Of a DNA stretch of 64,000 bases, positions 1 through 8,717 are shown piece after piece (the first letter of the stretch is position 1; each line of letters begins with the position of its first letter). The position numbers were made by a program, and so were the translations under genes. The DNA comes from AP-15 sp963796155 (lineage in GTDB: Bacteria; Pseudomonadota; Alphaproteobacteria; ATCC43930; CGMCC-115725), in the NCBI GenBank assembly GCA_963796155.1, contig CAWCKT010000048.1:1-64000 (forward strand), read 5' to 3'. Under the pieces are notes generated by a model. It was not told where the DNA came from. It searched no databases and saw only the letters and a program-made list of their open reading frames with translations.

Positions 1-55
1 AGCTTCGGTTTCGGAAGCTCCAGCAGCCGCCGTTGCGGTCGGTGCGTCTTGAGTG

Positions 56-535
56 TCATGATCGCGGACGAAACGCGATGAGCGGCAGCTGTGCGGCGAG
101 CCGGCGGCGGTGTCCCTCGGAGCCGTCGTATCGCCAGCCGAGGAGGCGGCTCAACACCGAGCGGATGATCGGTGCAATGAGCCGGTTGCGTCGCTGATAG
201 CCGCCCAGCACCCTTACCGCCTCGTCCTCTTCTAGGATACGGTGGACTGCGACGAAACGCCGTGAACCGATGACCAACTCGGGGCCTGGTGTCGCTTCGA
301 TGTTGCGAAACCAGTCGGCGTTGGGACCGAAGGCGCTCATCACGACCGCCTCGCGACCCTCTTTCCGGTACTCGATGACTTCCAGCACGGTGTGGTGGCG
401 GTGCCCGGTGCGACGCCCGACATGGATCAGCAGCAGGAAGCGGTGTCCGAGCAGCCAGCCGCACCTCCAACGGTACAGATACACCGGGGCCCGGAAGAGG
501 CGACGCAGCGTACCGCTCAATCGAGTCGTGGTCAT
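56..535 (-). CDS. DUF385-type nitroreductase-fold protein
   Basis: The 159-residue product resembles the deazaflavin-dependent nitroreductase (DUF385/Ddn-like) family, small split-barrel proteins that bind F420 or another flavin-like cofactor. Visible hallmarks are the basic GRRTGHRHHT stretch near residues 41-50 and the FGPNADWFRNIEATP segment near residues 69-83, both typical of this family. It is a single gene transcribed leftward toward the window edge. The substrate is unknown, and F420 use is inferred from the family only. The ATG at 535 is the only good start. Confidence 0.75.
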   Translation of the reverse strand: MTTTRLSGTLRRLFRAPVYLYRWRCGWLLGHRFLLLIHVGRRTGHRHHTVLEVIEYRKEGREAVVMSAFGPNADWFRNIEATPGPELVIGSRRFVAVHRILEEDEAVRVLGGYQRRNRLIAPIIRSVLSRLLGWRYDGSEGHRRRLAAQLPLIAFRPRS

Positions 536-674
536 GCGGGGTCCCTTGCGCCGAGGAACTAGCCCGCATTTCTCAAAGCGGGGTGGTGCATCGGGGCCTC
601 AGATCCCACCAGACCCTGTTGTGAGAATGGCTTGTCGGGGTGGAGCGTGGGACGGTTCGGACAGAGTGTCGACG

Positions 675-867
675 CCCTCGCCCCGCTTGCGGGGAGAGGG
701 GCGGGGTGAGGGGCACTCTGAGGCAGAAGGATGGCGGCGTTGCGGGGGTGATCCGCATCTGGAACAACGACCTCATCGACAACCTCGATGGCGTTCGCCA
801 AACGCTCCAATCCGAACTCGAAAAATCACCCCTCACCCCGGCCCTCTCCCCGCAAGCGGGGCGAGGG
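675..867. repeat. Pair of inverted palindromic (REP-like) elements
   Basis: A GC-rich palindromic unit lies at 675-712 and a nearly identical reverse-complement copy lies at 830-867, about 117 bases apart. Each contains CCCCGCTTGCGGGG or its complement, followed by GGGGTGAGGGG-type sequence. Such short palindromes are common between genes in alphaproteobacteria. The inverted pair could fold into one long stem or be a small MITE-like unit. I see no gene in the 536-1004 gap. Confidence 0.7.
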
Positions 868-1004
868 AGCTAATCGACAGCGCTGCCGCGATCACGTAGC
901 AGGGTCAGGGTTCCGCTCCCGGCTCGGAGATGCGGCGGCTTTTCGACTCCGAGGCTGATCCTGCGCTACCCTGGCGGGGCACCGGCTGGGCGCGGGAGGA
1001 AGGG

Positions 1005-2258
1005 ATGGCCGATTTTGACTGGACGGGCGGCGACCTGCCGACCTTCGTTACGCATCTCGAATGCAGTCTGACCGGCGAACGCTATCCCGCAGACACGTTG
1101 CAGGCATTGTCGAGGGCCGGCCGGCCTTTGCTCGTGCGCTACGATCTCGACGGGGTCCGCCGCGCGCTGCCTCGCGAGATGCTCGCCGACCGGCCGCAGA
1201 CACTGTGGCGCTATCGCGAGCTGCTGCCGGTGCGCCGGCCGGAGAACGTGGTCTCGCTCGGCGAGGTGATGACGCCGCTGATCCCGCTTCCGCGCATCGC
1301 CGGCCGGCTCGCCAAGGGCGGCGAGATCCTGGTCAAGGACGAGGGGCGTCTGCCGACCGGCTCGTTCAAGGCGCGCGGGCTGGCGCTCGCGGTGTCGATG
1401 GCCAAGGAGCTCGAGGTCGGGACCATGGCGATGCCGAGCAACGGCAATGCCGGGGCGGCGATGGCGGCATACTGCTCGCGCGCCGGCATCAAGGCCTATG
1501 TCTTCTGCCCGGACGATACTCCCGCGGTCAATGTCCGCGAGATCGCCATGCAGGGTGCGGCAGTGTTCCTTGTCGACGGGCTGATCGACGATTGCGGCAA
1601 GCTGGTGGCGGAAGGCGAGCGGGAAGTCGGCTGGTTCAACTGTTCGACCTTGCGGGAGCCCTATCGCATCGAGGGCAAGAAGACGATGGGGATCGAGCTC
1701 GCCGAGCAGCTCGGCTGGCAATTGCCCGATGTGATCTTTTACCCGACCGGCGGCGGCACCGGGATCATCGGCATGTGGAAGGCGTTCGCCGAGCTCGAGG
1801 CAATCGGCTGGATCGGGCAAAAGCGGCCGCGCATGGTGGTGGTCCAGGCCGAAGGCTGTGCGCCGATGGTCAAGGCCTGGGAAGAAGGAGCCGAACACGC
1901 ACCGCGCTGGGAAGGCGCGCACACCTTCGCCGCCGGAATTCGCGTGCCGCAGGCGGTCGGCGACTTCCTGATCCTGCGCGCGGTCCGCGAGAGCGGCGGG
2001 TTCGCGGTGGCCGTCGCCGACGGTGCGATCGCCGAGGCGTGGCGCGAGGTCGCGGCGGAGGAGGGGCTGCTGCTCTGTCCGGAAACGGCGGCGACCTACG
2101 CGGCCTACAAGCAGGCGCTCGCCGATGGCCGGGTCCGCGCCGACGACCGGGTCGTGCTGTTCAACTGCGCCAGCGGGCTCAAATACCCGATGCCCGAGGC
2201 CGGCAGGCACTTGAAGCTCGGCAGCCCTGTCGACTGGCGGCGGCTGACCGAAAGATAG
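1005..2258 (+). CDS. thrC: Threonine synthase (PLP-dependent)
   Basis: The product (417 residues from the ATG at 1005) is a fold-type II pyridoxal-phosphate enzyme of the threonine synthase family, which converts O-phosphohomoserine to threonine. The PLP lysine sits in TGSFKARG (Lys122), and the phosphate-binding glycine loop is PTGGGTGIIG. The N-terminus keeps an ECSLTGERYPAD segment like the rudimentary zinc-ribbon of threonine synthases. I chose 1005 over the upstream in-frame 930 start because GGGAGGAAGGG lies just before it. A related PLP lyase acting on another amino acid cannot be excluded. Confidence 0.8.
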   Translation: MADFDWTGGDLPTFVTHLECSLTGERYPADTLQALSRAGRPLLVRYDLDGVRRALPREMLADRPQTLWRYRELLPVRRPENVVSLGEVMTPLIPLPRIAGRLAKGGEILVKDEGRLPTGSFKARGLALAVSMAKELEVGTMAMPSNGNAGAAMAAYCSRAGIKAYVFCPDDTPAVNVREIAMQGAAVFLVDGLIDDCGKLVAEGEREVGWFNCSTLREPYRIEGKKTMGIELAEQLGWQLPDVIFYPTGGGTGIIGMWKAFAELEAIGWIGQKRPRMVVVQAEGCAPMVKAWEEGAEHAPRWEGAHTFAAGIRVPQAVGDFLILRAVRESGGFAVAVADGAIAEAWREVAAEEGLLLCPETAATYAAYKQALADGRVRADDRVVLFNCASGLKYPMPEAGRHLKLGSPVDWRRLTER

Positions 2259-2336
2259 CTCTCGCGATGCAACGAGCGACCTCGCCAGGCGTTTGCCGGC
2301 TGTCGATCGGTCAACGACCAGCGGGGCGAGGCGCCG

Positions 2337-2588
2337 GTGTCAATATTCGCGATCACACGGGTTGCTGGCTTGGCAATTCTGCTCGGTGTCACGGCCTGCA
2401 GCGGGCCGCCTTGGACGCTCGAGCAATCACCCGACGCAATTACGTTGCGCTGGTATTCGGACGAGACGGATAGTGCTGTGGCGGACTCGCTTGCCCAGGC
2501 GCATTGTGCGTCGTCGAGCAAGAGCGTCGAGCTGGTCGCCTATGACCAAGACGGCAGTGCACAGATCGGCAGATATCGTTGCCGCTAA
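2337..2588 (+). CDS. Small putative lipoprotein
   Basis: This 83-residue product starts with GTG and has a short hydrophobic signal ending in a lipobox-like GVTAC, so it is probably a lipid-anchored envelope protein. Four cysteines occur in all, one of them the proposed lipidation site. It follows thrC in the same direction after about 78 bases. I recognise no family and assign no function. Homologues of similar length occur as hypothetical proteins in alphaproteobacteria, but this is a guess from composition. Confidence 0.5.
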   Translation: MSIFAITRVAGLAILLGVTACSGPPWTLEQSPDAITLRWYSDETDSAVADSLAQAHCASSSKSVELVAYDQDGSAQIGRYRCR

Positions 2589-2649
2589 GGCGATGTGACG
2601 GCCTCGATGCTGGGTTTATGATGCGCCGCCACCCATGTGGAGATCGGGG

Positions 2650-3111
2650 ATGACGGTCGAGCAACGACTTACCGAGTTGAAGATCAGATTGCCCGCGGTC
2701 GGCAGGCCGCTCGGGAACTACGTCCACGCCAAGCGGGTCGGCAATCTGCTGTACCTCTCGGGCAAGGGCCCGGAGAGCGCCGACGGCACGATGCCCAGGG
2801 GCAAGCTCGGCGCCGGGATGTCGGTCGAGGAAGGATATCGGCATGCGCGGCAAGTGGGCCTCGTGCTGATCGCGGCCATCAAGGATGCGCTGGGCGGCGA
2901 TCTCGACCGGGTCGAGGGCATCGTCAAGGTGCTCGGCATGGTCAACGCCTCACCCGATTTCGAGGATCACCCAAAGGTCGTCAACGGCTGCTCGGATCTC
3001 TTTGTCGAAGTCTTTGGCGAGCGCGGCCGGCACGCCCGCTCGGCGGTTGGCATGAGCTCGTTGCCGGCCGGCATCCCGGTTGAAATCGAGGTCATCGTCG
3101 CAGTCAAATAA
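2650..3111 (+). CDS. RidA/YjgF-family protein
   Basis: The 153-residue product belongs to the RidA/YER057c/UK114 superfamily, members of which hydrolyse reactive enamine/imine intermediates formed by PLP enzymes. The LYLSGKGPESADG region and the C-terminal SSLPAGIPVEIEVIVAVK strand match the family. Proximity to a PLP-dependent threonine synthase gene fits such a role. The ATG at 2650 is preferred over 2635 because GGAG lies seven bases upstream. It overlaps the following transporter gene by about 30 bases if that gene uses its TTG start. Confidence 0.8.
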   Translation: MTVEQRLTELKIRLPAVGRPLGNYVHAKRVGNLLYLSGKGPESADGTMPRGKLGAGMSVEEGYRHARQVGLVLIAAIKDALGGDLDRVEGIVKVLGMVNASPDFEDHPKVVNGCSDLFVEVFGERGRHARSAVGMSSLPAGIPVEIEVIVAVK

Positions 3112-4411
3112 AGCGGCCAAGGGACCCGCCGCGACGTCCTGCTCCGCCGTCCCGCTTGACGAGAGCCGGCAGATCAGCCGGCTCATGCTGTTCTTCGGCC
3201 TGGTTTATGTCGTCGAAGGGATCGGCCAGACCGGCGGCCTGATTGCCCAGCCGCTCAATTTCTATCTGAAGCAGACGTTCGGGTGGACCCCGGTCCAGGT
3301 CACCGCCTATCTGACGATCCTCAACCTGCCCTGGATCATCAAGCCGGTCTACGGGATCGTTTCGGATTTCCTGCCGCTGTTCGGCTACCGCCGCAAGGCC
3401 TACCTCGTGCTGGCCAACGCGGCCGCAGCGGGTGCTTATTGCTGGGTCACGCAGATTACCGCGCCCAGTCAGCTGGTGTTCGTTCTCTTGCTGACGGCCT
3501 ATGCAATGGCGGTGTCGAGCACGTTGTGCGGCGCAATCCTGGTCGAGAACGGCCAAAGGTTCGGCACCAGCGACGCCTTTGTCAATCAGCAGTGGCTGTG
3601 GTTCAACATCGCGGCCCTGGCGAGCGGGTTTATTGGCGGTCAGTTGGTCGAGCGGCTGTCGCCGGGTACGGCCTTGCATGCTGCGGCGGCGATCATCGCC
3701 GTCGCGCCCCTTGCCGTCGTCTTTGCCGGTTGGTTCCTGATCGCAGAACCCAAGAGCCGCATCGACCTGCCGGAAATGAAGAAGACCTTCGCCAGCCTGC
3801 TGTCCGCCTTCACCGTCAAGGAACTCTGGTTCGTTGGCGTTTTTCTCTTTCTCTATTACCTGAGCCCCGGGTTCGGCACCCCGCTCTACTACCATATGAC
3901 GGATAATCTCAAATTCTCTCAAGAATACATCGGTCTCCTCGGTTCGATCAGTTCAGCCGGATGGATCGCAGGCGCCCTGCTGTACCGAAGGTTTCTCAAG
4001 GGGATTACGGCAAAGGCGCTGCTGAATTTGAGCATCCTGTGCGGCACCCTGACGACGGCGGCGTTCCTGTTGCTTGTCGATGAAGCTGCGGCAGCCGTTC
4101 TCAACTTCTTTAGCGGGATCGCCGGGATGATCGCTTTCGTCGCGACCTTGACCCTGGCCGCAGATTACTGCCCGCGGCGCGCGGAGGGGTTTGCGTTTGC
4201 CGCTTTGATGTCGATCACCAATTTCTCGGCGGCACTGTCCGACAATATCGGCTCGTTCCTCTACGAGCATCTGTTTCACCGCGATCTCGATCCGCTGATC
4301 CTGGTGTCGGCAGCGTTCACGGCACTGGCCTTCGCCTTTGTCCCGTTGCTGCGTCTGCGCGACAAGCGGCCCGGAGAAGCCGCCCACGCGGCCGAAGCCG
4401 CCGGCTGCTAA
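3080..4411 (+). CDS. MFS transporter, BT1 (folate-biopterin) type
   Basis: This is a polytopic membrane protein of 443 residues with about 12 predicted helices. The segment IKPVYGIVSDFLPLFGYRRK is a close match to the signature of the BT1/folate-biopterin transporter branch of the major facilitator superfamily. The natural substrate is unknown. The start is uncertain: a TTG at 3080 overlaps the RidA gene, and the next ATG at 3185 lies immediately before the first helix. It converges tail to tail with the deacetylase gene, with a 4-base overlap. Confidence 0.75.
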   Translation: MKSRSSSQSNKAAKGPAATSCSAVPLDESRQISRLMLFFGLVYVVEGIGQTGGLIAQPLNFYLKQTFGWTPVQVTAYLTILNLPWIIKPVYGIVSDFLPLFGYRRKAYLVLANAAAAGAYCWVTQITAPSQLVFVLLLTAYAMAVSSTLCGAILVENGQRFGTSDAFVNQQWLWFNIAALASGFIGGQLVERLSPGTALHAAAAIIAVAPLAVVFAGWFLIAEPKSRIDLPEMKKTFASLLSAFTVKELWFVGVFLFLYYLSPGFGTPLYYHMTDNLKFSQEYIGLLGSISSAGWIAGALLYRRFLKGITAKALLNLSILCGTLTTAAFLLLVDEAAAAVLNFFSGIAGMIAFVATLTLAADYCPRRAEGFAFAALMSITNFSAALSDNIGSFLYEHLFHRDLDPLILVSAAFTALAFAFVPLLRLRDKRPGEAAHAAEAAGC

Positions 4412-5304
4412 CCCGACCCGGGGACCGTGCCCTTTGGCAAGCTCTCGCAATGACGCGCAATCTCGCCGGGGGTGGTGATCCACAGCGCGTCGCGCTGGCG
4501 CATGATGTGGCGGACGGCGTCGCGAAACGGCCGCAGCCGGAACGGCTGGCCGATGATGAAGGGATGCACCGCGATGGCCAAGACCAGCGGGTATTTGCGC
4601 GACTGCGCGAGCATCTCGTCGAACTGGTCGATGATCATCTCGGCGAACTGGCGGCCGGTGTGGCGGCGGTTGACGAGGGCCGGCAGGTCGTTGAGCTCGG
4701 CAGGATAGGGCACCGACAGGAGCGGCCCGGCGCGGGTCCGCATCCAGACCGGCTGGTCGTCGATCGCCCAATCCATGACGTAGCGGTAGCCGGCCTCTTT
4801 CAGGAGGTCGGGCGTCACCCCGCTCTCCGCGAGACCGGGGCCGAGCCAGCCTTCGGGCCGCCTGCCGGAAAGCCGCGTCACGACCTCGGTGCATTCGGCG
4901 ATCAGCCGCGCCTCGTCCTCCTCCCAGAGCACGTCCTGGCGTTCGGCATTGGTCCGGCCGTGGCCGACAAATTCGTCGCCGCGTCCCTTGAGCCGCTCGA
5001 CGATCTCCGGGCAGGCTTCGAGCACGGCCGAGTTGACATTGTGCGCCCCCGGCAGGCCGAACTCATCGAGCAGATCGAGATAATGCCAGAGGCCGACGCG
5101 GTTGCCGTAATCGCGCCAGGCATAGTTGCGATGGCTCTGCGGGGCGGGTGCCCCCGACGGATCGACCCCGAGGCCCGCGCCAAAGGCGAAATATTCGATG
5201 TTGTTGCAGAAGGTGACGGCGAGCCGGGCGCCCTCGGGCCATTCGTATTGCGGCCGCTTGTGAATTGGGACGTAATCGTAGCGGCCGTGGGCGGGGAGTT
5301 TCAC
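4408..5304 (-). CDS. Polysaccharide deacetylase-family hydrolase
   Basis: The 298-residue product is a NodB-fold (carbohydrate esterase 4) protein. It resembles the bacterial subgroup annotated as putative urate-catabolism/allantoinase PuuE-like deacetylases, seen in the CNNIEYF segment, the FVGHGRTNAERQ motif and the C-terminal IAVHPFIIGQPFRLRPF. The chosen GTG at 5304 is preceded by GGTGAG and lies just after the enoyl-CoA hydratase stop. The long upstream in-frame extension to 5400 overlaps that gene and was not used. It is the last gene of a CaiB/enoyl-CoA hydratase operon, so the substrate may belong to that pathway. This is inference. Confidence 0.75.
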   Translation of the reverse strand: MKLPAHGRYDYVPIHKRPQYEWPEGARLAVTFCNNIEYFAFGAGLGVDPSGAPAPQSHRNYAWRDYGNRVGLWHYLDLLDEFGLPGAHNVNSAVLEACPEIVERLKGRGDEFVGHGRTNAERQDVLWEEDEARLIAECTEVVTRLSGRRPEGWLGPGLAESGVTPDLLKEAGYRYVMDWAIDDQPVWMRTRAGPLLSVPYPAELNDLPALVNRRHTGRQFAEMIIDQFDEMLAQSRKYPLVLAIAVHPFIIGQPFRLRPFRDAVRHIMRQRDALWITTPGEIARHCESLPKGTVPGSG

Positions 5305-5308
5305 AGGC

Positions 5309-6113
5309 TCACCGCCCGTTGAACACCGGCTTGCGCTTCTCCATAAAGGCGGTACGGCCTTCGGCGTAGTCCTCGCTGGCGAAGCACTCGTCGACGACAC
5401 GCTTGCACAATGCCAGGTCGCGCTCGCTCGCGTCCTTCATCGCCTCGCGCACGATCACCTTGACCGAGCGAACGGTCAGCGGCGCGTTCGCGGCAATCAT
5501 TGCGCAATAATTCTTGGACGTAGCTTTCGAGCTGATCCGCCGGTACGACCTGGTTGACCAGGCCCATGCGCAACGCCTCTTCGGCACTGAACTGGCGGGC
5601 CGTGTAGAAGATCTCACGGGCATGGGCCGGCCCGACGAGATCGATGAGCTTGCGGATTCCGTCATAGGCATAGCCGAGCCCGAGCTTCGCCGCCGGAATG
5701 CCGAAGCGTGAGCCCTCGGCGGCGATCCGCAGATCGCATGCCAAAGCGGTGCCGACGCCGCCGCCGATGCAATAGCCCGAAATCATCGCGATCGTCGGCT
5801 TGGGGGTGTCCTGAAGGCGCCGGCGGGCACCCTCGGAGATCTTGCCATAGGCGGCGACCGCATCCTCCGAAGCGCGTTTCTCTTGGAATTCGGAGATGTC
5901 GGCGCCGGAGACAAAGGCCCGGCCGCCGGCCCCACTGACGACGATCACCCGAACCGCGTCGTCCTGCTCGAAATCGTCGATGATCTGGGTCACCGCTTGC
6001 CACATTTCGAGCGACACGGCATTGTGGCGCGCCGGATTGTTGAATATCAGGCGGCCGATCGGCCCGTCCTTCTCGGCGATCATCTTGGTGGTGGCCAGCG
6101 GCTGATCGAGCAT
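5309..6113 (-). pseudogene. Enoyl-CoA hydratase/isomerase, one frameshift
   Basis: This crotonase-family gene is continuous except for a single-base shift near 5511. The first frame gives the N-terminal two thirds, including SGADISEF and the oxyanion-hole segment ISGYCIGGGVGTAL. The second frame continues with AMIAANAPLTVRSVK and the typical C-terminus EGRTAFMEKRKPVFNGR. Joined, it is about 267 residues, the usual family length. AAGGAG precedes the ATG at 6113. It lies between a CoA-transferase and a deacetylase gene on the same strand, which suggests acyl-CoA metabolism. A consensus error is as likely as a true mutation. Confidence 0.8.
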
Positions 6114-6149
6114 GTCTTCTCGCTCCTTGCCTAGTGGAAGGCGCCTGCG

Positions 6150-7337
6150 TCAGACGACGGCGCGGGCGCGCAGATCGGCGATTGCGGCGTCGTTGTAGCC
6201 GAGCTCGCGCAATACCTCGTCGGTGTGCTGCCCGAGCTCGGGGGTCGGGCGCAGCTTTTCCGGCTCTTGTGTGCGGGTCATGTTGATCGCCTGGCCGACC
6301 ACCTTGATCGGACCGAGCTTCGGATGATCGATCGGGCGCGCCATTTCCAAATGCTGCACCTGCGGATCGGCGAAGGTCTGGTCGATCGTGTACACCGGCC
6401 CGCACGGCACGCCGACCTCGTTCATCAGCTCGACCCAATAGTTGCTCGGACGCCGCTTGGTGATTTCGGCGATTCTCTCGTTGAGCGCCTTTCGGTTCTT
6501 CGAGCGCTGCGCCCCGGTCGCGTAATCCGGGTGGTCGAGCAACGCCATCGCATCGGCCGCCTCGCAGAAGCGGCGAAACATATGATCGCCCGAGGCAGCG
6601 ATGTTGATCTGGCCGTCCGAGGTCGGGAAGAGCCCGGTCGGGATGCCGGTCGGATGGTCGTTGCCGGCTTGCTTGGCGACTTCGCCCGCGACCAGCCAGC
6701 GCGAGGCCTGGAAATCGAGCATGAAGATCTGTGCTTCGAGCAATGAGGTGTGGACCCACTGCCCGACGCCGCTGGTCTCGCGCTCGATCAGCGCCATCAT
6801 CATCGCCTGGGCGAGCAGGAGGCCGGCGCACAAATCGTCAATCGGAATGCCGACCCGCACCGGCCCCTGGCCGGGCAGGCCGGTGATCGACATCAGCCCG
6901 CCCATGCCCTGGGCGATCTGGTCGACGCCAGGGCGCTTGGCGTAGGGCCCGCTCTGGCCGAAGCCGGAGATGCTGCCATAGACGATGCGCGGGTTGACTT
7001 TCCTGACCAACTCGTAATCGACGCCGAGCCGGTATTTCACCTCCGAACGGAAATTCTCGACGATGACGTCGGCCTTCTCGGCAAGCTTGAAGAAGATCGC
7101 CTTGCCCTCCTCGCTTTTAAGGTTGAGCGTCAGGCTGCGCTTGTTACGATGCAGGTTCTGGAAATCGAAGCCGTCGCGCCGCGAGCCGGTGACGTCGCCT
7201 CTGGCCTCGCCCGGCGGCTCGATCTTGATCACATTGGCGCCCCAATCGGCGAACTGGCGGACCGCAGTCGGCCCGGCACGGGCATGACACAGATCGAGAA
7301 CGGTAAAGCGGGACAAAGGCAAGGTTCCGATGCTCAC
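6150..7337 (-). CDS. CaiB/BaiF family III CoA-transferase
   Basis: The 395-residue product is a family III CoA-transferase, which moves CoA between carboxylic acids through an aspartyl-CoA intermediate. Typical features are DLCHARAGPTAVRQFADWGA at the N-terminus, FRSEVKYRLGVDY, and RPGVDQIAQGMGG, which holds the likely catalytic aspartate. The start is GTG, with GAGGAAG seven bases upstream. It heads a minus-strand operon with an enoyl-CoA hydratase and a deacetylase-like hydrolase. The acid substrate cannot be told from sequence. Confidence 0.88.
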   Translation of the reverse strand: MSIGTLPLSRFTVLDLCHARAGPTAVRQFADWGANVIKIEPPGEARGDVTGSRRDGFDFQNLHRNKRSLTLNLKSEEGKAIFFKLAEKADVIVENFRSEVKYRLGVDYELVRKVNPRIVYGSISGFGQSGPYAKRPGVDQIAQGMGGLMSITGLPGQGPVRVGIPIDDLCAGLLLAQAMMMALIERETSGVGQWVHTSLLEAQIFMLDFQASRWLVAGEVAKQAGNDHPTGIPTGLFPTSDGQINIAASGDHMFRRFCEAADAMALLDHPDYATGAQRSKNRKALNERIAEITKRRPSNYWVELMNEVGVPCGPVYTIDQTFADPQVQHLEMARPIDHPKLGPIKVVGQAINMTRTQEPEKLRPTPELGQHTDEVLRELGYNDAAIADLRARAVV

Positions 7338-7468
7338 GATAGGGCTTCCTCGTTTGAATTAGCTTAGTGGGTGCAACTTTCGTCCTTCCATCGCCGCCGC
7401 GTCAAGAATGGTGGCCCGTTAGGCGCCAGGACCTGCTCGGTGCCGAGGCTCGGCGGCAGCGCCACAGC

Positions 7469-8647
7469 CTAACCCCGCCGTTCCGCTTCCGGTGGCGGGC
7501 CGAGATAGCGCGCCCTGGGGCGGATCAGGACGCCGCTCTCATATTGCTCGATAGCGTGAGCGATCCAGCCGACTGTGCGGCCGATGATGAAGATTCCGAG
7601 CGCGCCATCGCGGGGAAGCCCCAACGCGATCGCCGCCGCGGCGAGGGCAAAATCGACATTGGGGTGACGCCCGATCAGGCGCAACCCGGTTTCGGCAGCC
7701 GTTTCCGCCAACGCGTGGAGTTCGGGCGCGGCTTGCGCGACCGCGGCGAGGATGGCGATCGCCCGCGGATCACCCTCGGGGTAGAGAGGCTGGCCGAACC
7801 CCGGGAGGCGCTCGCCGCGGGCCAGCCGGCCGGCCATCACCGCCATCGGATCGTCTCCTTCTAAGAGTTCGTGGAACAAGCCTTCTGCGCGTGCCGTCTC
7901 GCCGCCGTGGAAGCGGCCGGACAATGCGCTCAACGCCGCCGCAACCACCGCGTACGGCGTCGCTCCGGTCGAGGCGACGCAGCGTGCGACAAAGGTCGAT
8001 GGGTTGAGCTCGTGATCGGCGATCAGCACGAGGCAGCGGCGTAACAGGTCGGCGCCGGGATCGCGTAACCTCCACGCTGCGGCGAGCCGGCGGTGGATCG
8101 GCTCGGGCGAAGGCAACGAAGGGGCGACGCAGGCGGCGAGCGCGCGCAGGATACGCCAGCCGGTGCGGGTCACCCGCGCTCGCGTCAGGTCGAGGGCCGA
8201 GAGGTCCTCGTCGCCGAGAGCGGTAAGCCGAATTTGGCAGCGCTCGATCAGCCCGGAGGCCGGCATCGCACCTGCTGATCGGGTCGGCCCGTTTGCAGCG
8301 GCGAGGTCGGAGCCCGCCTCGTCGAGCCACAGCAGCCGCGCGATTTCCTCGAGAGTGGCCTCGTCGGAGCGGCGAACGGCGTCCTGTCCCCGATAGTAGA
8401 AGCGGCCGTTCTCGATCAGGCAGATCGATGAGCCGATCACCGGCATCAAGGCTGCGGGATCGGCGCTCTGCGGTGGCCGCGCGCCGGAGCGGGCGTCGAG
8501 CAGCGCCTCGACTTCCTCGCTGCGATAGCGCCGCTCGCGCGTGCCCGGGACCATGACCGAGCGCAGCCGGCCCCGGCTGACATAGGCATAGAGCGTGTCG
8601 AGCTTGATTTCGAGCCGGTCGGCAGCCTGTCGTGCAGTGAGTAACAT
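7469..8647 (-). CDS. HTH-citrate synthase fusion, catalytic His replaced
   Basis: The 392-residue product has an excisionase/MerR-like helix-turn-helix at residues 1-50 (LTARQAADRLEIKLDTLYAY), followed by a citrate synthase fold. In the citrate synthase part, the first catalytic histidine (ADHELNPSTF), the substrate-binding HGG and the aspartate in PNVDF are kept. The second catalytic histidine of the GFGHxxY...DPR motif is glutamine: GFGQPLYPEGDPR, codon CAG at 7790-7792 on the minus strand. It is divergent from a complete citrate synthase gene with a 70-base shared region. HTH-fused citrate synthase paralogues are known; I infer a sensory or regulatory role, but residual activity is possible. 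Confidence 0.82.
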   Translation of the reverse strand: MLLTARQAADRLEIKLDTLYAYVSRGRLRSVMVPGTRERRYRSEEVEALLDARSGARPPQSADPAALMPVIGSSICLIENGRFYYRGQDAVRRSDEATLEEIARLLWLDEAGSDLAAANGPTRSAGAMPASGLIERCQIRLTALGDEDLSALDLTRARVTRTGWRILRALAACVAPSLPSPEPIHRRLAAAWRLRDPGADLLRRCLVLIADHELNPSTFVARCVASTGATPYAVVAAALSALSGRFHGGETARAEGLFHELLEGDDPMAVMAGRLARGERLPGFGQPLYPEGDPRAIAILAAVAQAAPELHALAETAAETGLRLIGRHPNVDFALAAAAIALGLPRDGALGIFIIGRTVGWIAHAIEQYESGVLIRPRARYLGPPPEAERRG

Positions 8648-8693
8648 TGATTAAATGATCAAGGTTGACATCACGTCCATACACCTATCTAGT
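8647..8693 (+). promoter_or_regulatory. Divergent promoter with palindromic operator candidate
   Basis: TTGAT and ATCAA form an inverted repeat at 8647-8662, overlapping the start codon of the HTH-citrate synthase gene. A TTGACA -35 element at 8665-8670 is followed after 15 bases by a -10-like TATCTA at 8686-8691, directed toward the complete citrate synthase gene. The palindrome beside a divergent regulator-like gene suggests an operator bound by that protein. This is inference from layout; the 15-base spacing is short of optimal. Confidence 0.45.
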
Positions 8694-8717
8694 GGGGATC
8701 TAACGGCGGAGGAACTC

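Noticed and set aside
966..2210. Long minus-strand open frame opposite thrC
   Set aside because: It is the antisense shadow of the thrC codons in high-GC DNA, with His/Arg/Pro-rich translation and no domain.
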